A program made the translations under genes and the position numbers. Shown here one piece after another: positions 8,069 to 21,430 of a DNA stretch of 64,000 bases (position 1 is its first letter; each line of letters begins with the position of its first letter). Location: NCBI GenBank assembly GCA_039654915.1, contig CM077594.1, positions 102,128,893 through 102,192,892 of the forward strand, in the 5' to 3' direction. Below the pieces are notes generated by a model, which was given only the letters and a program-made list of their open reading frames with translations, did no database searches and had not been told where the DNA came from. Source of the DNA: Aquilaria yunnanensis. Lineage: Eukaryota > Streptophyta > Magnoliopsida > Malvales > Thymelaeaceae.

Positions 8069-9741
8069 ACTTTGTACCATTTTTAACCGCACTAGATTTT
8101 TAGAATGGCAAGAGTATGTTGTACTTTTACCCAAAATTTCATGGGTTTCTTTCCCCATGAAATACGCTTTGCAGTAGGGGGGAAGCTATCCTACATTGTG
8201 CCAAACTTCTACTTGAGCACAAACAATAGATTGGATCCTAAAAAGGATGAAATATGAAAAGAAAAAGTGGGAATCTTTGAACGTTCCTGTAAACACAAAG
8301 TAAATAGCACTCCACTTATTCGTTTATTAAAGTGAAAGGGTGATCTCCGTTTCGTTCGTCGTCAGATGTGGGGCGCTGGGGACCGTCTGATGTAGATGTG
8401 AAAAGGAACACTTCCATGATGTGTGGCTCCGATCGGGTGATGTGATTTGAGCTCCGGAAGCGAATTAACCATGGGGTGGTCCTTGGTTTCTGTGGGGCCT
8501 GACAATTAAGGCCCTTCTTCAATTAGATAGTCCAGGAAGATCCATAATACTTGACCGCACCAAATCAGAACATGTAGCAAATAATGGGGCCGCTGAATAA
8601 TGCATAAACTCGCACGTTGAACGTGACAGTCGATAATTCAATAAATTACAAATGCTACATTCATCACATACGCTCAAAATTGGGCAGCGTCAGATATTAA
8701 AAAGAGCATATATTAAAAGATATTTGGATATTGAATATATATTAAAAGATATTTGGATATTGAGTGGTGTTTATTGATAAAAAAAATATAGATTTATAAT
8801 TAGACATCAATCTTATGCGTTTAGGGAAGTGGTAAGTTTTTCGATGGGTCCTCAATCCTTGATTTGTGTTTCATTTTATATAATGTTTTTTTTTACACGG
8901 TACCTCTGAAATTTATTTCACAAAATAAACCAAACAAAACTTATTGAAAACCAAAAAACGTCAGGGGCCTACGTACGCTCGAGGTTCACAGTATAATCAA
9001 GGCTGTACATACTAGAAATTGAAAGGAAAAGGAAAGGAAAGACTGAGGGATTAAGTTCTACTTTAGAACCAATTTATTTTAATTTTTATATTTTTTGGTC
9101 CAAAAGCATTTTAATTTTATTTGAAAAATAATAATATGAGATACAATAATATATTGATCATAAAATTTTTATATATTATGAAATTTTTATGAGCTTTTTA
9201 AAAGCCTACAAGTTGTTTCACCTGAAGCACAATATCTTCTGGTTTCCTTGCTGGATTAGACGAGTATAGCCCGTTGTTATGCTCCTCCCATAGGAAACAT
9301 AATGGATTCTTTCATCACAATTCACAAGGTATATGGAATTTATTAACTGCGTGTAAAGAATAATACATATGCATGTAGCCCGATGAGGTCCCTTTTTAGA
9401 TCGTTGAGGATATATACAAACTAAATATGTTCACGAAACGAAAATTGGAGACGGTCATTTATTTCACTTCAACTCAGTTCTTTTAAGTTGTAAAGGGCAC
9501 AAAAGCGTCCCAAAACATCACATGAATAATCTGATCTACTGTAAGTAACTTGTACCAAATTGCACAAACACACACACATAAGTTGTAAAGGGCACAAAAG
9601 CGTCCAAAAATATTACGTTTAACCACTATCTTTTTTATCGTTTGAATGATGCGTTAAGTACTGAGTTATTTGATTTATTTATTTACTTTCCTGAAAAATT
9701 GAATCCTTTAGGATCTTAGTAAGACAAAAACATAAGGATCT
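8069..9741. other. intergenic, no gene seen
   Basis: Contains a direct duplication TATATTAAAAGATATTTGGA (about 8707-8760) and a 27-bp direct repeat TAAGTTGTAAAGGGCACAAA (about 9485 and 9580). A minus-strand open frame at 8316-8522 lies in the only GC-richer patch and is not recognisable. Confidence 0.6.
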
Positions 9742-10010
9742 TAGTAAGACAAAAACATACTCCCATTATCATAAAAACTGATTATTTTACTATTCACAAC
9801 AATTAATTTATGATTTTATTTTTTAAAAAATTTATTATAAAAATATGAATATTTTATTTGAAAATGAAACTTTAAAAACTATAGTGTATAAATATCATTT
9901 TTAAGAATTTTTTTTAATAAATATTTATATGAATATGCTTAAATCAAACTTCAGTTATAAAAAATAAATAAAAGAGTCAAATTAATATAAAATGGAGAAA
10001 GTAGTGTATA
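9742..10010. mobile_element. probable mariner/Stowaway-like MITE
   Basis: The left edge ACTCCCATTATCATAAAAAC and the right edge (inverted: ACTTTCTCCATTTTATATTA) are diverged inverted ends of the CTCCCTCCGTCCC type, enclosing about 270 AT-rich bases. No clear TA duplication is resolved. Confidence 0.45.
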
Positions 10011-12033
10011 GCAGTACTATTTATTTGGATTGTACTCTTAACTTTCTTTCTCTAGCAATTTATCTGAGTAATATTTTTAGTTCAAAGTTGTTTCGGAAGC
10101 TTAAGGCTATGGTGAATACTTAACAATCCAGAGAAAAAGAACCACCAACAAAATTTCTTTTTATAATCAGACATAAATAATTAAGGGAAAAGGACATTAG
10201 AAATAGAAAAGGCGGATGCGATGACGCTGATGAAGGAGGAAAGTGGGCCTGTAGCCCACTACAAGAACATGATTGAAGGTTAGGAGACGAGTGGGCTATT
10301 CCTGCTAGACATTGGGACGCTTCGTTTATTCAAAAGCTTTATGATTTCTATATGCGCCGTGAGTTAAAGCCTGTCGCCTGGCCCTGGCTCTGGCCCATGA
10401 ACCAAGTTGGACTTGGACATCCCGACAAATTCCGATTTCTGGTAACAACTAAATGGCAGGTGGGTTCCCCCACCCCAAAAAACAAGAGATAGAGAGAAGA
10501 GACAGAAGGAAAAAAATGTGGGGGAAAACGGTCGGTTAAGTTCCTCGGCCTCACAAATTTATTTTATTTTTCTATTTTAGTTCTTAAATTTTAAATTAGT
10601 ATTAAAATTTTATTCAAATGTTAATAATTAATCATATAATTAGTAAAAAAAATAATGAATAAAAATATGAATTACCGGGATGAAAAACTAATAATTTAAA
10701 TAATTAGTTAAAAGTAAAAAAATCATCTCACATTTTAGATTTATTATAATATAGTTATTGAACAGTTTAAATTGTAGTTTAAAAAAATTTTGATTCAAAA
10801 AATTGTAAGTTCTATGAGTAACCCTACACAGTGTTACAATTTTTTTTTTTAAGTTTCTGTAACTTTAAAATTTTATGAATCTTTAAAAAATGAAAAGTGT
10901 TAGAAGTAAAAATGCATTTTCCCTTATCATTTAGGTCCATTCATACTATAATTAAATTATGATTTAATGGTTATAATATCTGGCCTCACGTGGGGATAAT
11001 TTTACCCTTGGTTTATGCAAAAAAACCTGTTTGGCTCATAAACTAAAAAAACATGACATTTTGACCCTGCCCAAATGGTTGGGGTGTTTGGAATCGATAG
11101 GGGTATTCTTTCTACCTTGTCATGGCATCATCTCTAACCTCCTCTTGCCCATTTTCATTGTTCAGGTGTGATCTCCTAATCTGAACCATGATTTGTTTTC
11201 CCGTTGATGACGTCAAATTGATATTCAAAGTATGTTGGTGGTAATATGCCTGAAATTTTATAGAAGGCTACACTTGCAGTAACAAAAAGGGAAAGGCCTA
11301 AGAGTTGGATGTCCATAGAAGACGACCATATGATACTTAAGTCTGAACCGACTTGAAAAGATTGTCTAGAGCTTAGAAAAAGTTGTAGTTCAATATGTAA
11401 AACGTCCCTAACAATGCTATGAAGAAAGCTTATTATATGCCTAAGGACATGGTGGTAATGGGGGGAAACTTCTTGATGTGATCTTGAGGGTTACCTTCTT
11501 GACTCAAGTTAAACCCCTACCGGTCAACTCATTGCTCTCTAACCCATGAGCGGTACTCTAGTGGACTTATGCAAGCCCAACTAATAAGTTGACCTCCAAC
11601 AAATCTTAAACAGAAGCAGGCCAAAGCCCAATACGACATCAATTGGTATTTTTCCACCTAGACAAGAAGATGATAAGCAGAATGATCATGCTATATAAAT
11701 ATGTGAGAAACATCCTTTATACTTCAATTAGTTCACATAAAATCACAAATATGTTAACAATTTACCTTTCTAGAGTGACAAACAAAGTAGCACATGATAT
11801 TAATTACACAACTTTATGACGTTCATGTTTGCCAGGGGATATCCACTTAGTCTTCACTTTTAGTTCTGTTAGAATATGTGGTTAAGTCAGTTTCTTTACT
11901 CAAAGAACCGAGAAAAAATATTTTTATTTTTATTTTACATCTTGTTAACTTAAATGAAACTTTATCTGAAATGATTTATTTTTATTTTTACATATCTTTT
12001 TAGTTGAACCCAATTTGATTTGAAAAATAACGC
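10011..12033. other. intergenic, no gene seen
   Basis: AT-rich. A GC-richer patch (10200-10550) and 11080-11650 have many stops in all frames and no recognisable protein. They may be old transposon remnants. Confidence 0.5.
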
Positions 12034-12283
12034 TCTATCCGTCCCAAAAGTTTTACTTGAACCCAATTTTATTTGTTTTTGACAATTAATCTATGATTTT
12101 TTATTTTTAATATTTTAATATATAAATAAAAAATCTTTGTATATAAATGATAATTCAAGATATGCAGTTTCTAAATATATTTCTTTTTATTTTTTTTAAC
12201 AAACAATAATATGAATAAAATTAAGTCAAAATATAACAAAAAATCAAATGTATCAAAACTTCTATGATAGAGGAAGTATTATG
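12034..12283. mobile_element. mariner/Stowaway-like MITE
   Basis: Left end CTCTATCCGTCCCAAAAGTT; right end, inverted, CTTCCTCTATCATAGAAGTT. These are diverged inverted ends of the plant mariner CTCCCTCCGTCCC class around a 250-bp AT-rich body. Confidence 0.6.
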
Positions 12284-14670
12284 TATGTGTAACTGTTCAA
12301 AATAAAATTTTTATGATATTATTAAATTTTCATGAATTTTTCCTTTTCAATTACTAAAAAGGATATGTGTGTGTGTGTGTGTGTGTGTGTGTAAACTATA
12401 TCTAAACAATATTAACTTTTAAATAAAATTGGTTACAGATAAAAATGATAAAAATAAAAACAATCAATCAGATTAAGTTAGTTTAAGTCAAAATGAATTA
12501 GGTGTTAATGTGAATCGGTTTAGATGAACCATTCTACATGGATGCTCCGAAGAGAAGCTAGTGTACAGAGTTTAATATTTTCAACAATTGGTATTATATA
12601 ATTTTGATTATACATAAAATTACTAAATGATATAAATGATGCAAGCGCTAACACTTATTTTTTCGTATTCAGTAATTATTTCCCAATATAATAAATTTCT
12701 TATTGTTTCTAAAGATAATTCTTATTTATTCTTCTTACTCAACCACAGGATTGCAATATAGGTTCTCATATACCAATTATCACTGTAGTATATTGAATCT
12801 AGAGCAACTTCAAGCAAATGCATGTAAAAGATGAGAATTTTCAACTTGAATTTTTGAAGATTTTATCATAAATCTTTGATGTCAATAGTTAAATTTATTG
12901 ATGGTACTCAATATCATGTAAGATAAGTTTGGTAATTTTTAAATTGATATTTTAATGACAATAATTTTTATTAATAATATTTATTTAGTATTCAAATGTA
13001 TGTTATTTTTTCATACTCAATATAATTTAAAATTTCATGGAAACGTCGGACCGTAAACTAATTTAAAATAAATCCCTGACTTTATTTGTATATTAATTTA
13101 TGCCCCGGTATAGAATGATTAAAAAATGCAGAAATAATCAATAAGAGATTTTTTTCTAGAGAATTGTGAGTCATCCATGTTACACTTTATAATCCATCTA
13201 CAAACTAATTAAAATTAAATGCACTAAATATTGAATTTAAGTAGTCTTATTGAAATGTTTAATGATTAAAAATTTAATAGGACATTCAAAACACAAAACT
13301 ATATTATTTTTTTTCAATTTTCAATTAATTAGGATTTAAGGAGAAGTAATTAAAGGGAAACATTAATATAGGTTTTAATCATTCATACCTATGGTGTGAG
13401 AGAGAATCAACAATAAGAATATAGAGTGAGAATCTAATGACTTGAATACATAAAAAGTAGAAGTTTGATGATTTCATACTTAAACACATAGAACCAATTA
13501 AAAATCACTCCTATCATCCTATAACTCAAATTTCGAAATCTGGATACATGAGGACTAAGAGTTTAAATATTATAAATGAGACACCAAATTAAACTAACTT
13601 CTAAAAGCTTGAAGCACCCTTGTTCGAATTACAGGCTAGAACATTGTGATTTGATTTTGCCCTTGCGTTTCTCACTGCTGGCCTTTTTTTATTTTTTTTG
13701 CTTATTCCAACTTATGGTCAAACTTCTCTTTTGGTCCCTAAATGTTTCACTTCTGTAATAATGCTCCCTACTTTTGCTTTCTGTCGCCTGTTTTTGGTAT
13801 TTAATATGATTAATAAAAGCATGTTTTTTATTTTATTTTGGCTATGGTTCTGATTGATTCGGCTTTAATTAAATTTTTTTATTCTTTTTATTTTTATGTT
13901 TATTAAGTTAATGGTTAAATTGTAAATTTATTAAGATAAATTAAGCACAATTTTGTGTTTCAATCATATTATTCATGGTTTAATAAAATAATTTTCTCCA
14001 TAATTGCTAAAATTGAAAGTAAATTTTTCTAAATAAATTTTTTATTGATATTAAAAAATTAGAATTTAAGTGAATAAAAGAGGAAATTTTTAGTGAACTA
14101 TTTTTAATGAAAAAATTATACATTATTTCAAAATACATATGAAGTTATGTTTCTATTTACCTAATTTTAATTATTGTTCAGGTTAGTTGGCCTTTAATCA
14201 ATTTATTTTTTCATATTTTTAAATTATTTATTATTTAAATTTTTTATACTGAATTTATTATAAAAAAATTCCCGCTCCATGGTGGGGGTTAACATAACTT
14301 GTACTATTCTATGAGGCAATCGGATATGGATTAAATATATGGCTGAAACGCCCAATAAGGATTTCAATTAGTAAAGTATGTTCCTTTTTGTCCCTGAATT
14401 ATTATGCCAGTGTGATCCACTTTTTCTTGATTCGTGGGAGATGGGGAGATTTTCTCGCGCTCTTAAACAAATCACAATTTTATTTTTTTTTATGTTCAAT
14501 CAGCTTAAGACATATAATATATTCTTAGATTCACTATCACATTAACAATTTGGCAAATTATGAGTCATGACAAAAATAATATGTAACTAGTTAATACTAA
14601 GAGAAGTGGCCTAGAAGAATGAGTGAGTTTCTCCTTTATACATACACACATAAGGAGAGAAAGAGAGAGA
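12284..14670. other. intergenic, no gene seen
   Basis: AT-rich throughout, with a (GT)n microsatellite at about 12367-12392. The short open frame at 13576-13758 is not recognisable. Confidence 0.6.
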
Positions 14671-16560
14671 GATTATAGCTAAAATGCAAAAAGATATTGA
14701 TCTTTTCCTTAACTTATAAGAGCAGATTTTTTTAGTTTTTACTTATTTTTTAACTTTTCACAAGTCATTTATATCATTTAGTATGAAACTATTACTAATT
14801 TATGAACTGATCTTAACACCGCCCTATAAATATTTGAAACAAAGACCTCCTAACAGCTCTAAAGTAATTAGCCATGAGGCCAAGCACTTGATTTTTTTTT
14901 CTTTTGCACATCTATAAAAAAGATGATTTTAGGCCACTTTTATGAATATTAACTTCCTCATATGGACGCTAGCATCCTAGGTACAGACAATTTTAGGCCT
15001 CGGTCATCTTTCTTCTTGTTTTTTATTTTTTTATAATTTAAAATCATTTACAAGTAGAAATTTGGGAGCTTATAGTTGAAATGTAAAAAGATACCATTCC
15101 ACTGGTATTTTCCTTAACTTATAAAAACATATGTTTTTAGTTTTTAAATAATTTTGTTATTTTTTCACAAGTTATCTATATTCATTTAGTATGAAACTAT
15201 TACTAATTGGCCAAAATGCATCATTAGTCCCTTAACTTTGTCAACTCGCGCGAGTTAGTCCCTCAACTTTGATTCATCATGACTTAGTTCTCTAACTTTG
15301 AAAATGATGCAATTTAATCCCTAAACTTTGATAAAGTGCGCGAGTTAGCCCATCAGTAGACGGGGACTACAGTGCAAAACACGTGACAGTAACTAAACTG
15401 CAAAATAAATAACACTAAATGCCAAAGCATATTTATCAGATGAAATAAATGACTAACATGAAGTTTCCCCAGTTATAAACCTGGATCTTCTTCAACCGAC
15501 GATAGAGTATCTGTCGTTCCCGTGACGTTGATCGACCAAACTCGGCCAGGAAGGATGATGGCGAGGTCGTAATCGGAGGTGGGATTAGGGCAAGAAATCG
15601 GAGGTAGAAGCAGATCCTTGACCGTTCAAGGGTTGGGTTTCGGTTTTTTGGACAACAGGGGGATGGCGATTGTTGTTGAGAGGTGAGTCTGGAGCAGATC
15701 CTTGACCTGTCAAGGGTTGGCTTTGTTTTGTTCCTATCTCGAATCGATCAGATCTGATTGTCGCTGTTCGTTTTGCTATTCTTTTTCCATTTCATTGCAG
15801 GGTCGTTGATGGACATGGCAGTGACGGCAAGCGAGGCCGATGGGCAGTGATGCGAGGTCCGACTGGAAAACGAGGCTGATGAGAGGGGAGGCGAGGACGA
15901 TGACGAGGCGAGGGGGGCAAGGACGACGACGAGGTAAGGGGAGGCGAGGTCGAAGGGAATGACACTGGGGAAGTAAGGCCAGTCGGCGGCGTTGGAGAAT
16001 ATAGCTGACGGCGAGGGAGAAAAGAAACGCTGCCAATTGGGTTTCATGACTGAATTGAAAGTATAAAATATCTAGGCACAAATGTAAACTACCAAATAAA
16101 GTTTAGTGACTTATAGCATAATTTTACCTCAGCAAGCCACTAACCCCGTAGCTCATTCCGTTAGCAAGGGACTAAGTCGCACCATTTTTCAAATTTAGAG
16201 GATTAGATCGTGCTAAGTCTAAGTTAAGGGACTAACTCGTGCGAGTTGGAAAAGTTAAGGGACTAATGATGCATTTTGGCCTTACTAATTTATGAACTGA
16301 GCCTAACACTGCGCTTTAAATATTTGAAACAAAGACCTCTTAATAGCTTAAAAGTAGCTAAACCATGAGGCCAAATGCTTGATTTTTTTGTTGCACATCT
16401 ATGAAAAAGGAGGATTTTAGGCCACTTTTATGAACATTAGCTTCCTCATGTGAGCATTAGCATCCTAGCTACAGACAATTTTAGGCCTCAGTCATCTTTC
16501 TTCTTTTTTTTTTTTAGGTATTCAAAATAATTTACAAATAGGAATTTTGGAGCTTGTAAT
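14671..16560. repeat. ~400-bp tandem duplication, second copy interrupted by a MULE
   Basis: Copy A (14671-15069) and copy B (15070-15208 plus about 16291-16560) share long stretches, for example TTTAGTATGAAACTATTACT, TATTTGAAACAAAGACCTC and CACTTTTATGAA. Copy B is split by the inverted-repeat element at 15209-16281. Copy A keeps the uninterrupted target (single TTACTAATT at 14792-14800). Confidence 0.88.
15209..16281. mobile_element. non-autonomous Mutator-like element (MULE), 1073 bp
   Basis: Terminal inverted repeats begin GGCCAAAATGCATCATTAGT at both ends and stay similar for about 65 bases. They are followed by further CTTAACTTTG / CGCGAGTTAGTCCCT subrepeats. A 9-bp target duplication TTACTAATT flanks it (15200-15208 and 16282-16290). 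The GC-richer centre (about 15490-16060) is purine-rich with GAGG/GACGA motifs; minus-strand frames there (15748-16081) are low-complexity and not identifiable. No transposase is present. Confidence 0.92.
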
Positions 16561-18180
16561 AATTGGTTAGTTTCATGAAATTTGGAGGGCATTAGACCAC
16601 TTTTTGAGCATCAGAATTTGTAATTTCAATGCAAGTAGGGGCGAGGATATTTTAACCCTTGACCTGGGAGTTGAAAGCCAAAACTTCAGCCAAGTCCTGT
16701 CCAAAACTAGAAAATAGAAAAATTACATAATAGTCATTCAACTTATGTGTGATAATCTCATTTCATCCTCAAAATTTTATATTAACCATTTTTTGCCACT
16801 ACTTCAAATAACATTGAAGATGTCTTCAAATCCCGACATTAGCATTTTTGGCTTTGGACTTTCATGGCTTACAATTAAGGCATTTGTTTGTGCTGAAATC
16901 TCAAAATCACTACTTTGACTTTATGTTGTATGTTTTCTATTTACCATATTGGTTACCAACAACATTGAAACATTTCAATCTTATAAAAGCTTTGAATTGA
17001 TTGTTAATTATTTTTATTCAATCATTCTTTAAATCTTCTTTAACATTTTTATCTTTATAAATATAATTCATATGATAAATTTGTATTTGTGACAAATTCA
17101 TAAATTTTGGGCAACATTCAAGCACCAACTTTGACTGTGATGCCAATTAAATTTGGAATATGTAAAATTTGTTTTCTTAACGATTATTAATTCGAATTAA
17201 TTTGTTTTCTTAACGATTATTAATTCCACGCTCCAAAAATGTGGGATTGACACTGACCATAACATGGGATTTGAATAGCAAGAACTTCCAAATCTCTGTA
17301 TCTTCATATGAACCATGAAACGATTATCTTTTTAGCTATTTTTGTAATGTTTGAATGACTTGTACAGTCAAAAGAATATTTTTTTAAATTAAAAGAAAAA
17401 GAAAACTAACGAACCCCGCGACGGGGGCTTTTGTTGATGAATAAATTCGAATGTGCATGCTCCTAATTGCTAACTATCATCAAGAATAGAAAAATAAAAA
17501 AGTGAAAACATATTCGTCCCTTTCTTTAGGTTTCATGCAACGGTCGGGTAATGATGCTCAATTCAAGTTAAGAACTTCAAAGTGTTATTATAACTCACAC
17601 AAACATCTTACTATAAATAAAAAATCACGTTTTTTTTTATCTATAAACTATTATTGATATATTAGATTACATTCAAGCACTTTATAGAAGTTAATGACCT
17701 TCTAAAATTGATGTAATAACCCCTTAATCTTGTCATATTTTGTTCAAAACACTTCCTTTTTATGTTTCAGCAGCAATTTCAAACTTTTATGCCACTGAAA
17801 AAAATACGAGACGTGTTTCATTTCATGGTATTTATGTTGTGACTTTATTTCCTTAGAGAGAGAGAGGGATGTCCGTTGAAATTTTATTGCCGTTGTAGAA
17901 ACATGGGCCAATGTCCTCGTCCGGAAAAGCAATGTATGTTGGGCCCGTTTACTGGGTAACATTAAATGTCTAATTTAACCTCCTTGGCCGCGGTCAAGGA
18001 CTAGCTCTAGTCTGGGCTAACATTAACAAGCTGCTAAATCGCAAGGGCAAAACAGGAAGCAGGTGTGAAAAAGTCGAATTTCGCCTTTTTCCCTCGTCTT
18101 CCTAGTTCACCTAGTCACATCTCAAAGATGCATAGCTACTTCGATCATCTCTATTTCCAGCCCCACAAAATCCATATTTC
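16561..18180. other. intergenic and putative promoter region of the WEB gene
   Basis: No gene. A 28-bp direct duplication (TTTGTTTTCTTAACGATTAT) lies at about 17170-17225. The last ~150 bases become GC-richer and pyrimidine-rich, consistent with a promoter/5'UTR for the gene starting at 18275. No convincing TATA box was found. Confidence 0.5.
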
Positions 18181-18274
18181 CGGTTGTCATCGAAACCTTC
18201 GAGGTGGGGTTTTTCTTGGCTCCAGTTTCTGAGTTTTGTTTACACCAGCTTCTGGGCATTTTGTTTCTACCCTG

Positions 18275-20385
18275 ATGGCGGAGACCGAAGAACCCTGGCT
18301 TACGGAGCCCAGTGGCTGCACCCTTGTCCACTCCGATTCGGGGACGGGTCCGGTGAACGGGAATTCAATGGAGGAAATAAGTTCAAGAGCTGAGATCGAC
18401 ACGTCTGCGCCGTTTGAGTCTGTGAGGGAGGCTGTGAGAAGATTCGGAGGAATCGGCTTCTGGAAGCCCTCTCCGCATAAGGTTCAACCCTCTGCTGAGG
18501 TTACACTTCTAGGCCCAAGTTTTGAAATTTATGGTTCTTTTGGATACTTTTAAGTAATTTCGCTGTGTTGAGTGCGTTATTTCCCATTTAACTTGTTTTA
18601 TAGGCATTGTTTTGTTTGAGAATTTGGTTATATACTCTTATGAGATTGAAATTGCAAATGAAGAAACTATGAGCCCAGAAGATTCTCTGCATACGGTTCA
18701 GTGTTCATACTGTTGGGTTTTTCCCACCTCTTCTTTCCTTTCAGCATAAATCTTGTTCTTTTACCAACAGAAATCGGAAGTTTCTACTACCTACGTAACT
18801 TTTCTACTATTACACTTTGTATCCGAGTCTTTATGATGCTGGATTTGATATTGTCCTGAGGGGTTTTTTCATGACCAAGCAGCCTGACGTGGAAAAAGTT
18901 GACATAGCAAAATTGGAAGAGCAGGCGGCAGAGTTGGAGAAAGATCTTGTTCTTAAGGAAAGGGAAACACTTGACGTGTTGAAAGAGCTTGAAGGAACCA
19001 AAACCATTGTGGAAGAACTAAAATCCAAGCTCCGAAAGGGAACACTTGAAGCCTCTAAGTCCCTAGAAATAGAACTGCACAAAGATGACAATAAGAATGC
19101 TATTGTGAATGAGGATGACAAAGAAAATCATCAAGGCAACGTTATTGGAAGTTTGAGCCGATGCCCGTCTTCTGCAGCAGGTCCAGTCTTGATGGAACTG
19201 AAACAAGCGAAGTTGAACCTTTCTAGGACAACCAGTGATCTGGCTGGTATTCGGGCGTCTGTTGAATCGCTGACCAAGAAACTAGAGAAGGAAAAGGTTT
19301 ATCTTGAGAAGACAAAAGAGAGGTTGTCTCTGAATTCCTCAAGGATGTCATATCTTGAAAAGGAGTTGAATGAAACAAGGCTGAAGCTGCAAGTGGCCAA
19401 AGATGCCGAAGCTAAAAGCAGTTTTGATAATCCTTTAGACATTTCAAAAGAGCTCAAGCAGTTGAGTTCGAAGGCTGAGCGTTTCAGGAAAATGGGAGAA
19501 GAGGCTCAAGATGGTGTTTCAAGAGCAATTTCTGAGGTCGAACAGACAAAAGCGAGGATGAAAACAGTTCAGCTGAGGCTAGTAGCCGCCAGCAAAATGA
19601 AGCAAGCAGCTAGAGCTGCAGAAGCTGTTGCTTTGTCAGAGTTCAAGGCTCTCTCAACTAGTGAGAGAGTGGCTGGAGCTCCAATTCAAGACGCTGAAGG
19701 AGTGACTATTTCGTATGAAGATTATACTGCTTTGACGTCCAAAGGTCAAGATGCTGTGGAACTTTGTGATAAGAGAGTGTTGCATGCTTTGGACCAAGTT
19801 GATGAAGCGGATGTCTCGAGGTTGGAAGTGTTAAAGAAGGTAGAGAAAGCCACAGAGGAGGTCAGAATTAGTAAGAAAGCTCTGGAGGAAGCATTAAATA
19901 GGGTGGAGGCTGCAAATAAGGCCAAGCTTGCAGTGGAAGAAGCTTTGCGCCAGTGGAGATCTGAGCATGGTCAGAGAAGACGGTCTGTAAACAGCTCTAC
20001 CAAGTTCAAGCATGCTTGCCATTCTCAGAGTGGCAGAGATGCTCGCATAGTTGATGTGAATGGACTGAATTTGGTTAACGATGGATCAATGCCTGTTCTT
20101 AAGTCGACCTTGTCAATAGGGCAAATACTGAGCCGAAAGCTGCTGTTGCCTGAAGACTTGGAAAGAGAGATGCCTACAGGAAAAGGCAAGGGGAAGCTAA
20201 ATGTGTCATTGGGCCAAATGCTCAAGAAGCAAAATTCTGATCTTACCTTGGGTGAGAAGACTGATAGAGAAAGCAGTCACAATCAATTTTCTGGGAAGAG
20301 GAAAAAGTTGGGGTTGGCACGGTTTTCTCAGTTCTTGGTGAGGGAAAATAAGAAAAAGAATAAGACCACGCTTAATCTTAGGTAA
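18275..20385 (+). CDS. WEB family (DUF827) coiled-coil protein, At2g40480-like
   Basis: Exons: 18275-18499 and 18883-20385 (575 aa). Exon 1 encodes the WEB N-terminal signature EIDTSAPFESVREAV followed by FGGIGFWKPSPHK. Exon 2 opens after GCAG with PDVEKVDIAKLEEQ and is almost entirely coiled coil (LEEQAAELEKDLVLKERET onward). It contains the family block SYEDYTALTSKGQDAVELC and ends in a Lys/Arg-rich tail. The exon 1 donor may instead be after 18481 (AAG/GTTCAA); both donors are phase 0 and neither is a strong consensus. Family members such as WEB1 and PMI2 act in the cytoplasm in blue-light chloroplast movement, but this subgroup is functionally uncharacterised. The exon 2 frame is open upstream to 18817 only by chance. 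Confidence 0.88.
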
Positions 20386-21430
20386 TACATCTGCGAGATC
20401 AGAGGGCACACACCTTCACCCTCTGTAATCTCTGGTTCTGATAAACCCATTGGGCTTTATATTATCAGAACAATACCCTGTCTATTCTTGGTTTAGCTCT
20501 GTTGGTTGTTCTGTGGTCGATCTTCTTCATATGATGATATGGGCAATGGTTTGATTCTGATTCAGCTTGTGAAAAATTTCATGCCCAAGAATCCTTCAGT
20601 TTACTAGTCAGCTGAAGTTATGTACGACGATTTGTTGTTATTTTTCTTAGTATTGTTACTAATGCCATACCTGTTCCACTGGTACAATGCCTGTTCCAAG
20701 GAGAAGTGAGAGGTTCTGCATTTAGTTTTTCTTTAGAGAATCTGTTGTGCTTCTATTGAATTTCAACTTCTATGGTGAAGCAAGGGTTCCTCTGCTTCTA
20801 TCGGTACTCACGAATGTTAGAAAAATTAAGGGTTGCTTGAGTCCAGAATGAAATCACTTTCCTTAAAGTAAATTACTTTCAGGATAAAACACGCGTAAAG
20901 AATTTGTGAGAACAAATTATTTATAGGGGAAAAAGAGTTGAACCTTTTAAAAGTGTCACAAAAAAAAAAAAAAAAGGCACCTCTGTGAAGACTCTTATCC
21001 CTTGGAAGAGTCACAACCCTTAAAGAAAAGAACCCTATCTCATAAAACCTATCATTTTTTATAATACATGTAAATTAGGATTTATCTACTTTTTCTTTCT
21101 TTCTTTTAATATAAAATTATTAGTTTATTTATTTTTATATAAAGTACATGTACTTATCTAAAAAAAATTATCAACATTTGTACTTTTCAATGAGCCTCAC
21201 TTATTTTTACTTCTTAATTTTCTCAACTTTTCTCCTTTCAATGTTTGATATATATATATAAAATAATAAAAATTTATTTTATTTGGAAAGATAAGAAGGG
21301 AACAACCATTTTGAAACTGCCAAAAAAGGAATAGAGGCTAAATATTGTAAAATGAGAGGAGTATATCCTTTTAAGAGTTACAACTTCAAGGGAAAACATA
21401 GAAGAGTGATATCCTTTAGAGAGTCATAAC
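20386..21430. other. 3' flank of the WEB gene, no further gene
   Basis: Likely 3'UTR for the first ~350 bases, then AT-rich spacer with an A-run at 20959-20974 and TA repeats near 21251. Confidence 0.5.

Noticed and set aside
8316..8522. 68-codon minus-strand frame in a GC-richer patch
   Set aside because: No recognisable domain, no splice context, and not repeated elsewhere in the window.
15748..16081. Overlapping ~100-codon minus-strand frames
   Set aside because: Composition artefact of the MULE core; neither frame has family features.
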